Shown in pieces: positions 25,922-34,302 of a stretch of 64,000 nt of DNA. Under the pieces are notes generated by a model. That model made no database searches, had not been told where the DNA came from, and was given only the letters and a program-made list of their open reading frames with translations. The position numbers were made by a program, and so were the translations under genes. The stretch is taken from positions 1-64,000 of the forward strand of contig JAEXDQ010000053.1 of assembly GCA_023401595.1 (NCBI GenBank), in the 5' to 3' direction. Origin of the DNA: Spirochaetota bacterium (GTDB taxonomy: Bacteria; Spirochaetota; Spirochaetia; Sphaerochaetales; Sphaerochaetaceae). Numbering within the stretch: the stretch's first letter is position 1; each line of letters starts with the position of its first letter.

Positions 25922-26344
25922 GTGGAACAACTGCAAGAACGTATTACCACGGCTGGCGTGATGTATCAGAATGGTAGGATTTTCGTGGCGCGTCGTATTG
26001 AAGGTGGGCCCATCGGCGGGCTGTGGGAATTCCCCGGCGGCAAGAATCGTTGGGGAGAAACTCCCCAGGACACTCTGAGACGGGAGTATCAAGAGGAGTT
26101 TGATTTTGATGTGACTGTCGGGACGCTGTTCCATGCGCATGATTTCATCAACAAGCGAACTTTGTACCATCTTCAGGCCTATTGGGTTTCCTGCGAGGAC
26201 GTCTCTTGCCCAAGGTTGAGCGTTCATTCCGAATTTCGCTGGTGTACGCCCGATGAACTGGTCGCAATCTCCTTCGCTCCGTCCGATCAGGAAATTCTCG
26301 CTAGCGTTCTCAGGGAATTGCCGCATATACCTGTCCGGAAGTAA
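25922..26344 (+). CDS. NUDIX hydrolase, MutT-like
   Basis: Starts with GTG after GGGGGAG. The NUDIX box is complete: GGKNRWGETPQDTLRREYQEEF, with the REYQEE metal site. The preceding ITTAGVMYQNGRIFVARR and GGPIGGLWEFPGGK resemble 8-oxo-dGTP diphosphatases (MutT), and at 140 aa the size fits. Such enzymes clean oxidised nucleotides from the pool. Other nucleoside diphosphate-X substrates are possible. Confidence 0.85.
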   Translation: MEQLQERITTAGVMYQNGRIFVARRIEGGPIGGLWEFPGGKNRWGETPQDTLRREYQEEFDFDVTVGTLFHAHDFINKRTLYHLQAYWVSCEDVSCPRLSVHSEFRWCTPDELVAISFAPSDQEILASVLRELPHIPVRK

Positions 26345-26400
26345 TGCCTCCGAAATGATGTCCCGGTACATCGAATGTGCGAAGGGTAGCGTAGATACAA

Positions 26401-26438
26401 AAACAAGGCCGCAGCATGTTCCAGCTGCGGCCTTGTTT
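26401..26438. terminator. Bidirectional terminator
   Basis: AAACAAGGCCGCAG (26401-26414) is perfectly complementary to CTGCGGCCTTGTTT (26425-26438), with A- and T-rich flanks. It separates the convergent NUDIX gene and glgC and can end both transcripts. Confidence 0.85.
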
Positions 26439-26460
26439 CATTCTTGTCTGACTGGACTGG

Positions 26461-27759
26461 TTACATCACCGTCCCATTTGCGATAATCGCGTTCTTGTTG
26501 ATGACGATGATACCGTCATGAATCGAATACATCTCGAAATCCCCTTCCTTGCGGGGAATGTCGTCGATACCGATTCGGCAACCATCTCCGATACGGGCGT
26601 TCTGGTCGATTATCGCCTTGCGGATGATCGACCCCTTTCCGATACCGATGTTCGGGATTCCCTTCTTAGCGTTCTCAGCCTTCTCTTCTTCGGTCTCATA
26701 ATAGGAAGCTCCCATGCAATAGACCCCGTCAAGGCTCGCCCCGGATTCAATCAACGTACGTACGCCGATGATGGAGTTCACGATATAGGCGTTCGTAATG
26801 ATAGAGCCTTCGGAGGCCAATGAGCAGCTGATGTTGCAGAAGTTGACCTTTGTGGCGGGGAGGTGGCGGCGATGGGTGTAGATCGGCATTTCTTCGTCGT
26901 AGAAGTTGAACGCGGGGTTGATCGAAGCGAGATCCAGGTTCGTTTCATAGAAGGCCTTGATCGTTCCGATATCCTCCCAGAACCCGTCGAAGAGGAACGT
27001 GCTGACCTTACGGGTCTTGATTACGTCGGGAATGATTTCCTTGCCGAAGTCGGTTTTGTCGTTGTTCAGGACCTCCTCCATCGATTTCGCATTGAAAATA
27101 TAGATGCCCATGCTGGCCAGATAGTCGTTGGACTGGTCCACGTGCTTACCCAGGGCGTCCATCATCAGTTTTTCAGGGACCATGTAGTCCCGGATATCCG
27201 CGTCGATGGAAGGTTTCTCATAGAATTTGGTGATATATCCGTTTTCATCCGCCCCTATGATACCAAGACCGGTAGCCTGCTGGCGGCTGATAGGCTTGGC
27301 CGCGATCGTCAGCTCTGCGCCGCTGTCGATATGCTTCTTCAGCATCTCTTCAAAGTCCATCCTGTACAGCTGGTCGCCGCTGAGGATGATATAGTAGTCG
27401 GCCTGCTGGTCATGAAAATGCTTGAGGTTCTTGCGGACGGCGTCTGCGGTGCCTTGATACCAGGTCTCGCTGTGGTAGGTCTGTTCCGCGGCGAGAATCT
27501 CTACGAAACCGTTGGAAAAAGTATCAAAAACATACGTATTGGCGATATGGTTGTGCAAAGAGGCTGAGTTGAACTGGGTAAGTATGTAGATCTTCAAGAT
27601 TCCACTGTTGATACAGTTTGAGATAGGTATGTCCACCAGACGATATTTGCCTGCGAACGGTACGGCGGGTTTCGATCGATCCATTGTAAGGGGATACAAG
27701 CGTGTCCCTTTACCACCTCCCAGTACAATCGCGATCGCTTTCTGTTTGTTCTTACCCAT
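26461..27759 (-). CDS. glgC: Glucose-1-phosphate adenylyltransferase
   Basis: Makes ADP-glucose from glucose-1-phosphate and ATP, the committed step of bacterial glycogen synthesis. The N-terminal nucleotidyltransferase motif AIVLGGGKGTRLYPLTMDRSKPAVPFAGKYRL is intact, as are the AADAVRKN-like block (GTADAVRKNL), FEEMLKKHIDSGAELTIAA and the C-terminal left-handed helix repeats. Two starts compete: 27765 shares a TGATG with the glgA stop, and 27759 has better spacing from AGGGG; I use the latter (432 aa). The gene is translationally coupled to glgA. Confidence 0.95.
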   Translation of the reverse strand: MGKNKQKAIAIVLGGGKGTRLYPLTMDRSKPAVPFAGKYRLVDIPISNCINSGILKIYILTQFNSASLHNHIANTYVFDTFSNGFVEILAAEQTYHSETWYQGTADAVRKNLKHFHDQQADYYIILSGDQLYRMDFEEMLKKHIDSGAELTIAAKPISRQQATGLGIIGADENGYITKFYEKPSIDADIRDYMVPEKLMMDALGKHVDQSNDYLASMGIYIFNAKSMEEVLNNDKTDFGKEIIPDVIKTRKVSTFLFDGFWEDIGTIKAFYETNLDLASINPAFNFYDEEMPIYTHRRHLPATKVNFCNISCSLASEGSIITNAYIVNSIIGVRTLIESGASLDGVYCMGASYYETEEEKAENAKKGIPNIGIGKGSIIRKAIIDQNARIGDGCRIGIDDIPRKEGDFEMYSIHDGIIVINKNAIIANGTVM

Positions 27760-27764
27760 GTTCA

Positions 27765-29219
27765 TCACCCCTTTTTGGTCATGTTTTTATATATGTCGAG
27801 ATAGGCTTTCGCCGATCGAGTCCAAGTAAAATCGCTTTCCATAGCGCGTTTTCTGATAACGGCGAGTTCTTTCCTCCCTTTGTCCCACCAATGCATCGCC
27901 CTGCGCACGCTGGATACGATGGCCGCTCCTGACGCCTCGTCGAACAGGATTCCCGTTCCGTTGTCGGGATCGTCGCTCAGGTCGATGATGGAATCCGCCA
28001 GCCCGCCGGTCCGCCGGGCTATCGGCAACGTCCCGTATCTGAGGGAGTATAGCTGGTTGAGGCCGCAAGGTTCGTATCGGCTGGGCATCAGAAAGAAATC
28101 AGACGCGGCTTCTACCCGATGCGCCGCCCGATCGCTGAAGATGATGTTCACGGAAAGGTTTTCATGGACGTCTCCGAGAACCTGGAGCTTTTCCTCCAAT
28201 CGTTTGTCACCGGTACCGATGATCAGCATCTGCAGGGGCATTTCCTCCATGAGCATCTCCAATGCGCAGGGGGAGCCCTCCAGCAGTTCATTGAACCCTT
28301 TCTGCTCCGCGATCCTGCTGATCATGCTGATAAGCGGGACATCAGGATTTACGGGAAGTCTGAACTCCTGCTGTACCAAGGCCTTCAGCTCGGTCTTGCC
28401 TGCTTGCTCATCCGCCGTGAAATGTTCGTTGAAATTGACGTCCGTCGCAGGATTCCATTCCTTATAGTCGATACCGTTGATGATTCCGTACAGGCTGTCC
28501 TTCCTCGCCTGAAGCAGACCGTCGAGCCCGCATCCATATTCCGGGCGTTGTATCTCTTTGGCGTAGGTAGGACTTACAGTCGTCACAATATCGGCGAATT
28601 CGATACCCGTCTTGAGCATGTTCACCCGCTTGCGGGGGCCTTCCCCCACGAACATCTTCTGATCGGGCAATACGTCCGCCATGAGTACGTCGAGTCTTGG
28701 AAAGTCGCCTTGATAGGCGAGATTGTGAATGGTGAACATGGTCTTCGTCTTCGCGAACGCAGGATTGGCATCCGTCTTGACCAGATACGGAACGAACCCC
28801 GCTGTCCAGTCATGGCAATGGATGACGTCAGGCGTCCATCTGAGCGACTTGCAAAGCGGATGAATCAATTTCGCTTGAAGCAGAAACCTGACGAAATTGT
28901 CCCCGTACGGTGTAAAGGACGTATCCCCATAGATGCCTTTCCGAGCCGTGTACCAGGGATGGCATGCCACATAGAAACGAACCTTGCCAAGGATCCGTTC
29001 GCGGATCTCGACGACCTCGACGGAACCGTGCAACGGAACTTCAAGGGAACAGATGGAGGGGCCGAAGCCTGCCAGGTCCATGTTTCCATAGCAGGGGATG
29101 AGGACCCTGACATCGACCCCGCTGTCTGCCAACGCATCCGACAGAGCGCCCACTACATCGGCCAGTCCTCCTGATTTCGCAAACGGGACAGCCTCACTGG
29201 ATACCATCAGAATCTTCAT
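27765..29219 (-). CDS. glgA: Glycogen synthase (ADP-glucose type)
   Basis: GT5-family glucosyltransferase that extends alpha-1,4-glucan from ADP-glucose, 484 aa (usual about 480). The N-terminal binding motif KSGGLADVVGALSDAL follows the start directly. The C-terminal GT-B half has RIAEQKGFNELL, the catalytic region DFFLMPSRYEPCGLNQLYSLRYGTLPIARRTGGL, and the later GTGILFDEASG. Its stop overlaps the first possible glgC start, so glgA-glgC form one operon. No branching enzyme or phosphorylase gene is in the window. Confidence 0.96.
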   Translation of the reverse strand: MKILMVSSEAVPFAKSGGLADVVGALSDALADSGVDVRVLIPCYGNMDLAGFGPSICSLEVPLHGSVEVVEIRERILGKVRFYVACHPWYTARKGIYGDTSFTPYGDNFVRFLLQAKLIHPLCKSLRWTPDVIHCHDWTAGFVPYLVKTDANPAFAKTKTMFTIHNLAYQGDFPRLDVLMADVLPDQKMFVGEGPRKRVNMLKTGIEFADIVTTVSPTYAKEIQRPEYGCGLDGLLQARKDSLYGIINGIDYKEWNPATDVNFNEHFTADEQAGKTELKALVQQEFRLPVNPDVPLISMISRIAEQKGFNELLEGSPCALEMLMEEMPLQMLIIGTGDKRLEEKLQVLGDVHENLSVNIIFSDRAAHRVEAASDFFLMPSRYEPCGLNQLYSLRYGTLPIARRTGGLADSIIDLSDDPDNGTGILFDEASGAAIVSSVRRAMHWWDKGRKELAVIRKRAMESDFTWTRSAKAYLDIYKNMTKKG

Positions 29220-29646
29220 ACTTCAATTACACCACTACTGCGAGCGAAACGTCAAGGCAAATGTTGTTTATAGATAGTGAAAATGGCATATTCAGGGAAA
29301 TACGCATGGTTTCTCACAATTTGTACCTTACGTGAAAACATTGTTCTGAAAGAGTTCCAATATGTACCCGTAGAAAATCAACGGCGCCCCTCCATGCCTC
29401 CTCCGGTTACCGATATCGTCCACCGGACATCCTGTGTCTGGAAGAAAACCTGTTCGTCCTGTGATGGATGGAAAGAGGGGACGCGGGGGCCGTCTGTCTT
29501 CAGCGACCGTATGCTCCAAGTAGATACCGGGCTTCTTGTACTGTATCATTCGCTTTTTGATGAGAATTGGGGTATTCTATATGAAATGGTATGTCTGATG
29601 GTTCCGTCGATCATCAGGTATGGTAGCCGAAGAAGGAGCGAAAAAC
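29220..29646. other. Intergenic region between glgA and the NYN gene
   Basis: About 430 bases between divergent genes. It must hold the promoters for both. I see no RNA gene, no member of the repeat family and no convincing coding frame here. Confidence 0.5.
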
Positions 29647-30552
29647 ATGAATATGAAGGATCCTGTCGCTATTTCTGGTCTGCGTTCCGGAAGCGATGAC
29701 GATACTGTGATGAAGAGTCTACAGAGAATCGCGGTTCTTATCGACGCCGACAATACCCAGTTGGCGAAGTTGGACGCGGTCATCGCCATATTGTCCGCAT
29801 ATGGGAGGATCGCGGTCAAGAAGGCCTATGGGAACTGGAAGCGATCGGGCTTGAAGAACTGGGAGAACGAAGTGAAGCATCTTGCGATCAAGACCGTCCA
29901 GCAGTTCGACTATGTTTCAGGAAAGAATACCACCGATATCGTCATGACGATCGATGCGATGGACCTGTTGCATACGAATATCTATGATGCGTTCGCATTG
30001 GTTTCCAGCGACAGCGATTTCACCCCTCTGGCGATCAGACTTCGCGAATCGGGAGCCTACATCCTCGGCGTCGGAGAAAAGAAGACCCCTGAAGCGTTCA
30101 GGAACGCTTGTGATGAGTTTATCTTGTTGGAGCATGTCGTTTCTTCTTCCGACACCCAGTCGGACGACACCTCCGCGACGCTTCCTGTCCCGGAGGTCCT
30201 CGCCCCTGTGCCGGAAGCTGCTCCGACGATAGCGGAGCCCCAACAGGAAATGGTTTCTTCCGAAGCGGGAGGCGGGACGGACGCGGAGGTCCCTGATATC
30301 GACAAGATCCATAATCTTTTGAAAATAGCCTCCGACAAATACCAGGATGCCGACGGCTTTGTGAACATTTCATCGGCGGGAACATATATCAAAAGGGTAC
30401 TGCCCGATTTCACCCCATTGACCTACGGTTTTGCGAAGCTCCCTAAACTGGTGGCGGCTTTTCCCGAAAAATATCAGATGAAAAGATACAAGGGGAAGGG
30501 TAGGGCCAATATCATCGCATATAGATGCCTTGACGCTGAGGATCAGTTATAG
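29647..30552 (+). CDS. NYN-domain ribonuclease-like protein with OST-HTH/LOTUS domain
   Basis: The ATG at 29647 follows GAAGGAG and gives 301 aa. The N-terminal PIN-like NYN fold shows acidic active-site residues in VLIDADNTQ (about residue 33), TTDIVMTIDAMDLLH and SSDSDFTPLAIRLRESG, with GVGEKKTPEAFRNACDEFI closing the domain. An Ala/Pro/Ser-rich linker (about 165-205) leads to a C-terminal winged-helix OST-HTH/LOTUS domain (IHNLLKIASDKYQDADGFVN to the end). This is the LabA/DUF88 layout. The family is associated with RNA binding and cleavage; the target RNA is unknown. Confidence 0.88.
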   Translation: MNMKDPVAISGLRSGSDDDTVMKSLQRIAVLIDADNTQLAKLDAVIAILSAYGRIAVKKAYGNWKRSGLKNWENEVKHLAIKTVQQFDYVSGKNTTDIVMTIDAMDLLHTNIYDAFALVSSDSDFTPLAIRLRESGAYILGVGEKKTPEAFRNACDEFILLEHVVSSSDTQSDDTSATLPVPEVLAPVPEAAPTIAEPQQEMVSSEAGGGTDAEVPDIDKIHNLLKIASDKYQDADGFVNISSAGTYIKRVLPDFTPLTYGFAKLPKLVAAFPEKYQMKRYKGKGRANIIAYRCLDAEDQL

Positions 30553-30578
30553 GCGTCGTCTTCATAAGACGAAGAAAG

Positions 30579-30632
30579 GCTACGGGCCGCTGAATCCCCC
30601 GCGCCGGTTGGAGAACAACGAAGGGGGGATTC
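30579..30632 (+). terminator. Hairpin after the NYN gene
   Basis: GAATCCCCC pairs with GGGGGGATTC across about 22 bases and is followed by TTGCTTTT. It fits an intrinsic terminator for the plus-strand gene. Arm positions are approximate. Confidence 0.5.
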
Positions 30633-30647
30633 TTGCTTTTGCGCTGT

Positions 30648-30677
30648 ATACCGGCTCTGGTACGTACCAAAGCCGGT
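30648..30677 (-). terminator. Hairpin downstream of trxB
   Basis: A near-perfect palindrome (ACCGGCT on one side, AGCCGGT on the other, with GTAC at the centre) lies ten bases past the trxB stop. Any T-run on the minus strand is weak. Confidence 0.5.
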
Positions 30678-30687
30678 TCAAAGCTCC

Positions 30688-31623
30688 TTACTTGTATGCT
30701 CTTCCCGCAAGCTCATCGATATATTCGCTTGCACAATGGGCGGCTACGGCTCCATCGGCCGCCGCAGTGACGATCTGACGGAACGGAGTGTTGCGGACGT
30801 CTCCCGCTGCGAACAGTCCCGGCACACTCGTCTCCATCCTGCCGTTGGTCACAATATAACCGGTATCGTCTTTTTCTACATCCGGCGTCAAAGCGGTCTG
30901 GGGAAGCATTCCTACGAAAACGAACACCGCATCAAAGTCTTCAGTATAGACCTCTCCGGTAGCGAGGTTGTTGAGGATCACCCTCTGGACTTTTGTCCCG
31001 TCACCCTCGATACTGGTCGCCGTATGTTGGAGCCGTACGTCTATATGAGGATCCTTCATGACCCGTTCCGCTATTTCCTGTTGGGCGCGGAACCGGTCCC
31101 TTCGATGGATCAAAGTCACCTTATCGGACAATTTGGCTAGATACAACGCCTCGGAACAAGCGCTGTCCCCGCCTCCTACGACCAGAATCTTTTTGTTACG
31201 GAAGAACGGCCCGTCGCAGGTCGCGCAATAGGAAACTCCTTTCCCCGTATACGCTTCTTCGCCTGGAATCCCCAGAAACCTGTGTTTCGCGCCTGTGCAG
31301 ACAATCACGGCAGGTGCGCTATAGTCGCCGTTGGTCGTCTTTACAATGAACCTGTCGCCATCCTTGGTCATGACCTGCACCGTAGCGTATACCAGCTCCG
31401 CCCCAAAACGCTCGGCCTGATCCTGAAACTGCGTTCCCAGCTCATACCCGCTGACCACTTTGTTCACGCCGGGATAGTTTTCAATAGCGTCTATGACCAA
31501 CGTCTGCCCACCGGGAGCCATTTCTTCAATCAACGTGGTCTTGCGTGCCGCACGAGCCCCGTATTGCGCGGCGGAAAGGCCGGCGGGGCCGGCGCCGATT
31601 ACTAGTATGTCTCTTTCTTCCAT
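30688..31623 (-). CDS. trxB: Thioredoxin reductase
   Basis: NADPH-dependent flavoenzyme that reduces thioredoxin, 311 aa. FAD motif VIGAGPAGLSAAQYGARA at the start, the redox pair Cys133-Ala-Thr-Cys136 in SYCATCDGPFF, NADPH motif VVGGGDSACSEALYLA, and the final FAD block GLFAAGDVRNTPFRQIVTAA are intact. The start follows AAGGAGGGGG. The upstream gap (31624-31886) is filled by two structured repeats, which separate it from tsaB on the same strand. Confidence 0.95.
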   Translation of the reverse strand: MEERDILVIGAGPAGLSAAQYGARAARKTTLIEEMAPGGQTLVIDAIENYPGVNKVVSGYELGTQFQDQAERFGAELVYATVQVMTKDGDRFIVKTTNGDYSAPAVIVCTGAKHRFLGIPGEEAYTGKGVSYCATCDGPFFRNKKILVVGGGDSACSEALYLAKLSDKVTLIHRRDRFRAQQEIAERVMKDPHIDVRLQHTATSIEGDGTKVQRVILNNLATGEVYTEDFDAVFVFVGMLPQTALTPDVEKDDTGYIVTNGRMETSVPGLFAAGDVRNTPFRQIVTAAADGAVAAHCASEYIDELAGRAYK

Positions 31624-31635
31624 AACCCCCTCCTT

Positions 31636-31728
31636 GGAAAACTGCCGTATTACTGCGTTGTCGACTGCAAGCCGTACCTATGGTACTGTCTTGCCGTCTC
31701 CGTCTTGTCCTCCGGCAGTTTTCCTTCG
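31636..31728 (+). repeat. Structured repeat element, unit 10 (cluster 3)
   Basis: Outer stem of 12 perfect pairs: GGAAAACTGCCG (31636-31647) with CGGCAGTTTTCC (31713-31724). Inner stem GCAAG (31667-31671) with CTTGC (31690-31694). Core CC, GTAC (31674-31677), loop CTATG, GTAC (31683-31686), TGT. The tail is CCTTCG. Confidence 0.7.
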
Positions 31729-31749
31729 GATGACAGGCTTTCGGCGGCT

Positions 31750-31859
31750 GCCGTATCACTGCGTTGTCGACTGCAAGCCGTACCTGTGGTACTGTCTTGC
31801 CGTCTCCGCCTTGTCATACTGACCTAGCTCGCTATCCTGATCCTCAGAGTTTTCCTTCG
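31750..31859 (+). repeat. Structured repeat element, unit 11 (cluster 3)
   Basis: Repeats unit 10 with a period of 106 bases. The core is identical except that the loop is CTGTG: GCAAG (31773-31777), CC, GTAC, loop, GTAC, TGT, CTTGC (31796-31800). The 3' half has diverged and no clear outer stem remains. The tail TTTTCCTTCG ends at 31859. Confidence 0.65.
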
Positions 31860-31886
31860 GACGACAGGCTTTCGGCGGTTGCCGTA

Positions 31887-32588
31887 TCACTTCCCTTGTC
31901 GGAGTTTCTCTTCCAAAGCGATTTCCGCATCACTTTTGCGGATATATACAGGCCCCTCGCCGATATCGTCCGCACCCTTTTTTTCCAACTGCTGCTTGCC
32001 CAGCTGAATCAGTGCTTCTCCAAGGTCTCTCCTCTGTAATGTATCCACGGAAAAACGAATCGTCAAACCTGAGTTTTTCGCGGCTTCCGCAAGCAACGGC
32101 ATGAACTTGCATGCGTCGGGACCCGTGATCAATACCGAATCATGGCCTTTCAGAAGCTCCGCCAGTTCCTCCGGGGCGCAGTCCATATCGGGGGCAAGAC
32201 GTTCCCCGTGCTTGAAGACCGCGCTGTAATATCGATGTTTCTTGGCGTCGATGACCGGTACGACCGCTCCGTCGAACCATTTGACGGGTTCCTGCATGGT
32301 CTGTAGGGTGGAGACTGATACCAATGGCTTTCCGTTGCCCATGGCTATGCCTTTGCATGCGGCCATGGCGATACGAAGCCCCGTGAAGGAACCTGGCCCC
32401 TTGGTGCAGATCATCAGGTCGAGGTCCTTCAACGTAAGTCCCGCCCGCTCGCAGATGCCCATCATCTCAGGGACGAGGTTTTCAGAATGCTTGAGGCCTG
32501 CGTCCAACGTCCTGGACTCAAACTGCGTATCCGTTTCAAGCGCGAGGTACATGACTTCGGTGGAAGTATCTACCGCAAGTATGTTCAT
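31887..32588 (-). CDS. tsaB: tRNA t6A37 synthesis protein TsaB
   Basis: Partner protein of TsaD in making N6-threonylcarbamoyladenosine at position 37 of ANN-reading tRNAs. The 233-residue sequence has the ASKHA-like start MNILAVDTSTEVMYLAL, then GLKHSENLVPEM, and the family hallmark GPGSFTGLRIAMAACKGIA. TsaB has lost the metal site that TsaD keeps. It overlaps the tsaE stop by four bases (32585-32588), so the two are translated together. tsaD and tsaC are not in the window. Confidence 0.93.
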   Translation of the reverse strand: MNILAVDTSTEVMYLALETDTQFESRTLDAGLKHSENLVPEMMGICERAGLTLKDLDLMICTKGPGSFTGLRIAMAACKGIAMGNGKPLVSVSTLQTMQEPVKWFDGAVVPVIDAKKHRYYSAVFKHGERLAPDMDCAPEELAELLKGHDSVLITGPDACKFMPLLAEAAKNSGLTIRFSVDTLQRRDLGEALIQLGKQQLEKKGADDIGEGPVYIRKSDAEIALEEKLRQGK

Positions 32589-33007
32589 AGTTCGATTCCC
32601 TCCACATCAATGACTCTGGACTGATCCGGTAGGATTTCCAATTCGACGTAGACCGTATCGTCGGGGAGCATCGGTTCAATCTTCTCGCTCCATTCGACCA
32701 ATGCGACGCCATCGCTGTACAGCATCTCCTCGCCGCCGATCATTTCAAATTCCTCGGTACCGGAGATACGATAGAGGTCCATATGATACATGGGCATCGT
32801 GCCTTCGTATTCCTGAACCAGAGTGAATGTAGGGCTCACGATCGCTTCCGTGATTCCCAAAGCTTCCGCGACGCCTTTTGCTATAACGGTCTTGCCCGCC
32901 CCGAGACTCCCTCTCAGCGAAATGACCGTACCTGGCCTGCACGCCTTTCCAAGCCTGCGACCGAGCGCAAGGGTGTCCGCAACGTTTTTGCTTTCAAACT
33001 TCATCAT
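32585..33007 (-). CDS. tsaE: tRNA t6A37 synthesis ATPase TsaE
   Basis: P-loop ATPase that resets the TsaB-TsaD complex, 140 aa (usual about 150). Walker A SLRGSLGAGKTVIAKG, then the family block SPTFTLVQEYEG, MYHMDLYRI and VALVEWSEKIEPMLP. The start at 33007 sits after AGAGGT and overlaps the TPR gene stop. It is the middle gene of a three-gene overlapping operon. Confidence 0.93.
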   Translation of the reverse strand: MMKFESKNVADTLALGRRLGKACRPGTVISLRGSLGAGKTVIAKGVAEALGITEAIVSPTFTLVQEYEGTMPMYHMDLYRISGTEEFEMIGGEEMLYSDGVALVEWSEKIEPMLPDDTVYVELEILPDQSRVIDVEGIEL

Positions 33008-34302
33008 TGTACCTCTGGATGGTCTCCATGGTGATGGTGTTCTTCTCCGCAAGCACAACCATGTTCGTGATGCTGCTGATCATGGTCTGGATCCGTGAGA
33101 TCGTTCGCGTCAACCAGCTCTTCGACGATGACTTCGGCAAGCTTGTCACCTGTGATCCGCTCGTAGTCCTTCATCAATTGCTTGACGCCCGGATCCCGTT
33201 CGTCGCAGACTCTCGCCCGTTCAAGCAGTTCCCTGGCAAGATCGTATTCTTCATCACGGAGGTGGAGGAAGGCGAGGTTCGTCAGAATCTTCACATTTTC
33301 AGGATCCAGATCCAACGCGATATCGAGATAGTTCTTCGCTAGCTCGCGATCTCCGACTTCAAGCGTGCAGATGGCCAGTTCATTGTAGATGTCGCTACTG
33401 GTTTCTCCCAGCTCGAGACATTTCATGAACGCCTCCTGTCCGCTCTGATACTCTTCTTTCCTACGATGAGCCCAACCTTTGAGAAACCAAGCGTTCCAGA
33501 CCTTCGGATTGTCCTTGATGAACCCCTGCAATAATTCCAGGGCCTTGTCTTCATTGCCCATCTGGATTTCATCATATGCCTGCATGATGATTCTGTTGTC
33601 GTCGAGCTTTTCCTTGACGTCGCCCATCATATTGGCGATCTGCTTCCGGCGCGGGCTGTCCGGAGCGAGTTCGAGATACCGTTCAAGGTAGTCTCTGGCG
33701 ATTTCCATATTCCCCTGATAGAGGTTGAAGGTTCCGATCTCCGCCAGCAGGTCCGTATCGTCCGGGAACTGTTTGAGTCCGTCTGACAATATCCTCAATA
33801 GCTTTTCCTGATAATAATCGGCTTCCTCCTGCTTCCCTTCGGCCTCCAGGGCCGCGGCCCGTTCTCCGTAGATCACCGCGAGATTGATGAACGTGGACGG
33901 TTCCGGAGACAAGTGGTTGATGGCGAGGAACAGTTCTTCGGAGAACTCGTAGTCCTTGTTTTTCGCTTTGGCGATGGCCGCCAGGTTCAGCTCCTTGGGG
34001 GCGTCCGGTTGCAGGGCGAGGATGAAGTCCCTGTAGTAAGGGAAGTCCTTGTGTTCGGGCTCCCATGCGACAACCTTCAGCAGTCCCGCCATGATCATTT
34101 CGATGCCGATCTCGTCGGATGACTCAATGGTCGTCTGCCCCGCTTTGAGCTGAAGGGGAATCTGGCGGGAAGGGTCTACCATAAAACCGTTGATTTCCTG
34201 ACGCATCGTCTCCGGTAGGGTAATGTAGACGATGTCTTCCATCCGATGGCAGTCGTGCTGGCCGCAGTCGCCGCCCTGTTCATGCTGATGCTTTTTTATC
34301 AT
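33004..34302 (-). CDS. TPR-repeat protein with His/Cys-rich ends
   Basis: 432 aa, cytoplasmic by sequence (no signal peptide). The N-terminus is metal-site-like (HQHEQGGDCGQHDCHR, residues 5-20) and the C-terminus also (HHEHGCACGEEHHHHGDH, about 410-427). Between them run a DUF-like N-terminal domain (to about 125) and several tetratricopeptide repeats (for example NLYQGNMEIARDYLERYLEL, WAHRRKEEYQSGQEAFMKCL, LHLRDEEYDLARELLERARV). The stop codon overlaps the tsaE start. TPRs bind proteins; the ends could bind zinc, nickel or cobalt. The functional link to t6A synthesis is only positional. Confidence 0.75.
   Translation of the reverse strand: MIKKHQHEQGGDCGQHDCHRMEDIVYITLPETMRQEINGFMVDPSRQIPLQLKAGQTTIESSDEIGIEMIMAGLLKVVAWEPEHKDFPYYRDFILALQPDAPKELNLAAIAKAKNKDYEFSEELFLAINHLSPEPSTFINLAVIYGERAAALEAEGKQEEADYYQEKLLRILSDGLKQFPDDTDLLAEIGTFNLYQGNMEIARDYLERYLELAPDSPRRKQIANMMGDVKEKLDDNRIIMQAYDEIQMGNEDKALELLQGFIKDNPKVWNAWFLKGWAHRRKEEYQSGQEAFMKCLELGETSSDIYNELAICTLEVGDRELAKNYLDIALDLDPENVKILTNLAFLHLRDEEYDLARELLERARVCDERDPGVKQLMKDYERITGDKLAEVIVEELVDANDLTDPDHDQQHHEHGCACGEEHHHHGDHPEVQ

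Noticed and set aside
147..31859. Integron attC sites
   Set aside because: The units are folded and of suitable size, but the paired GTTRRRY/RYYYAAC core sites are not present at the stem ends; one GTTGGGC in units 2 and 4 has no partner. No integron integrase is in the window.
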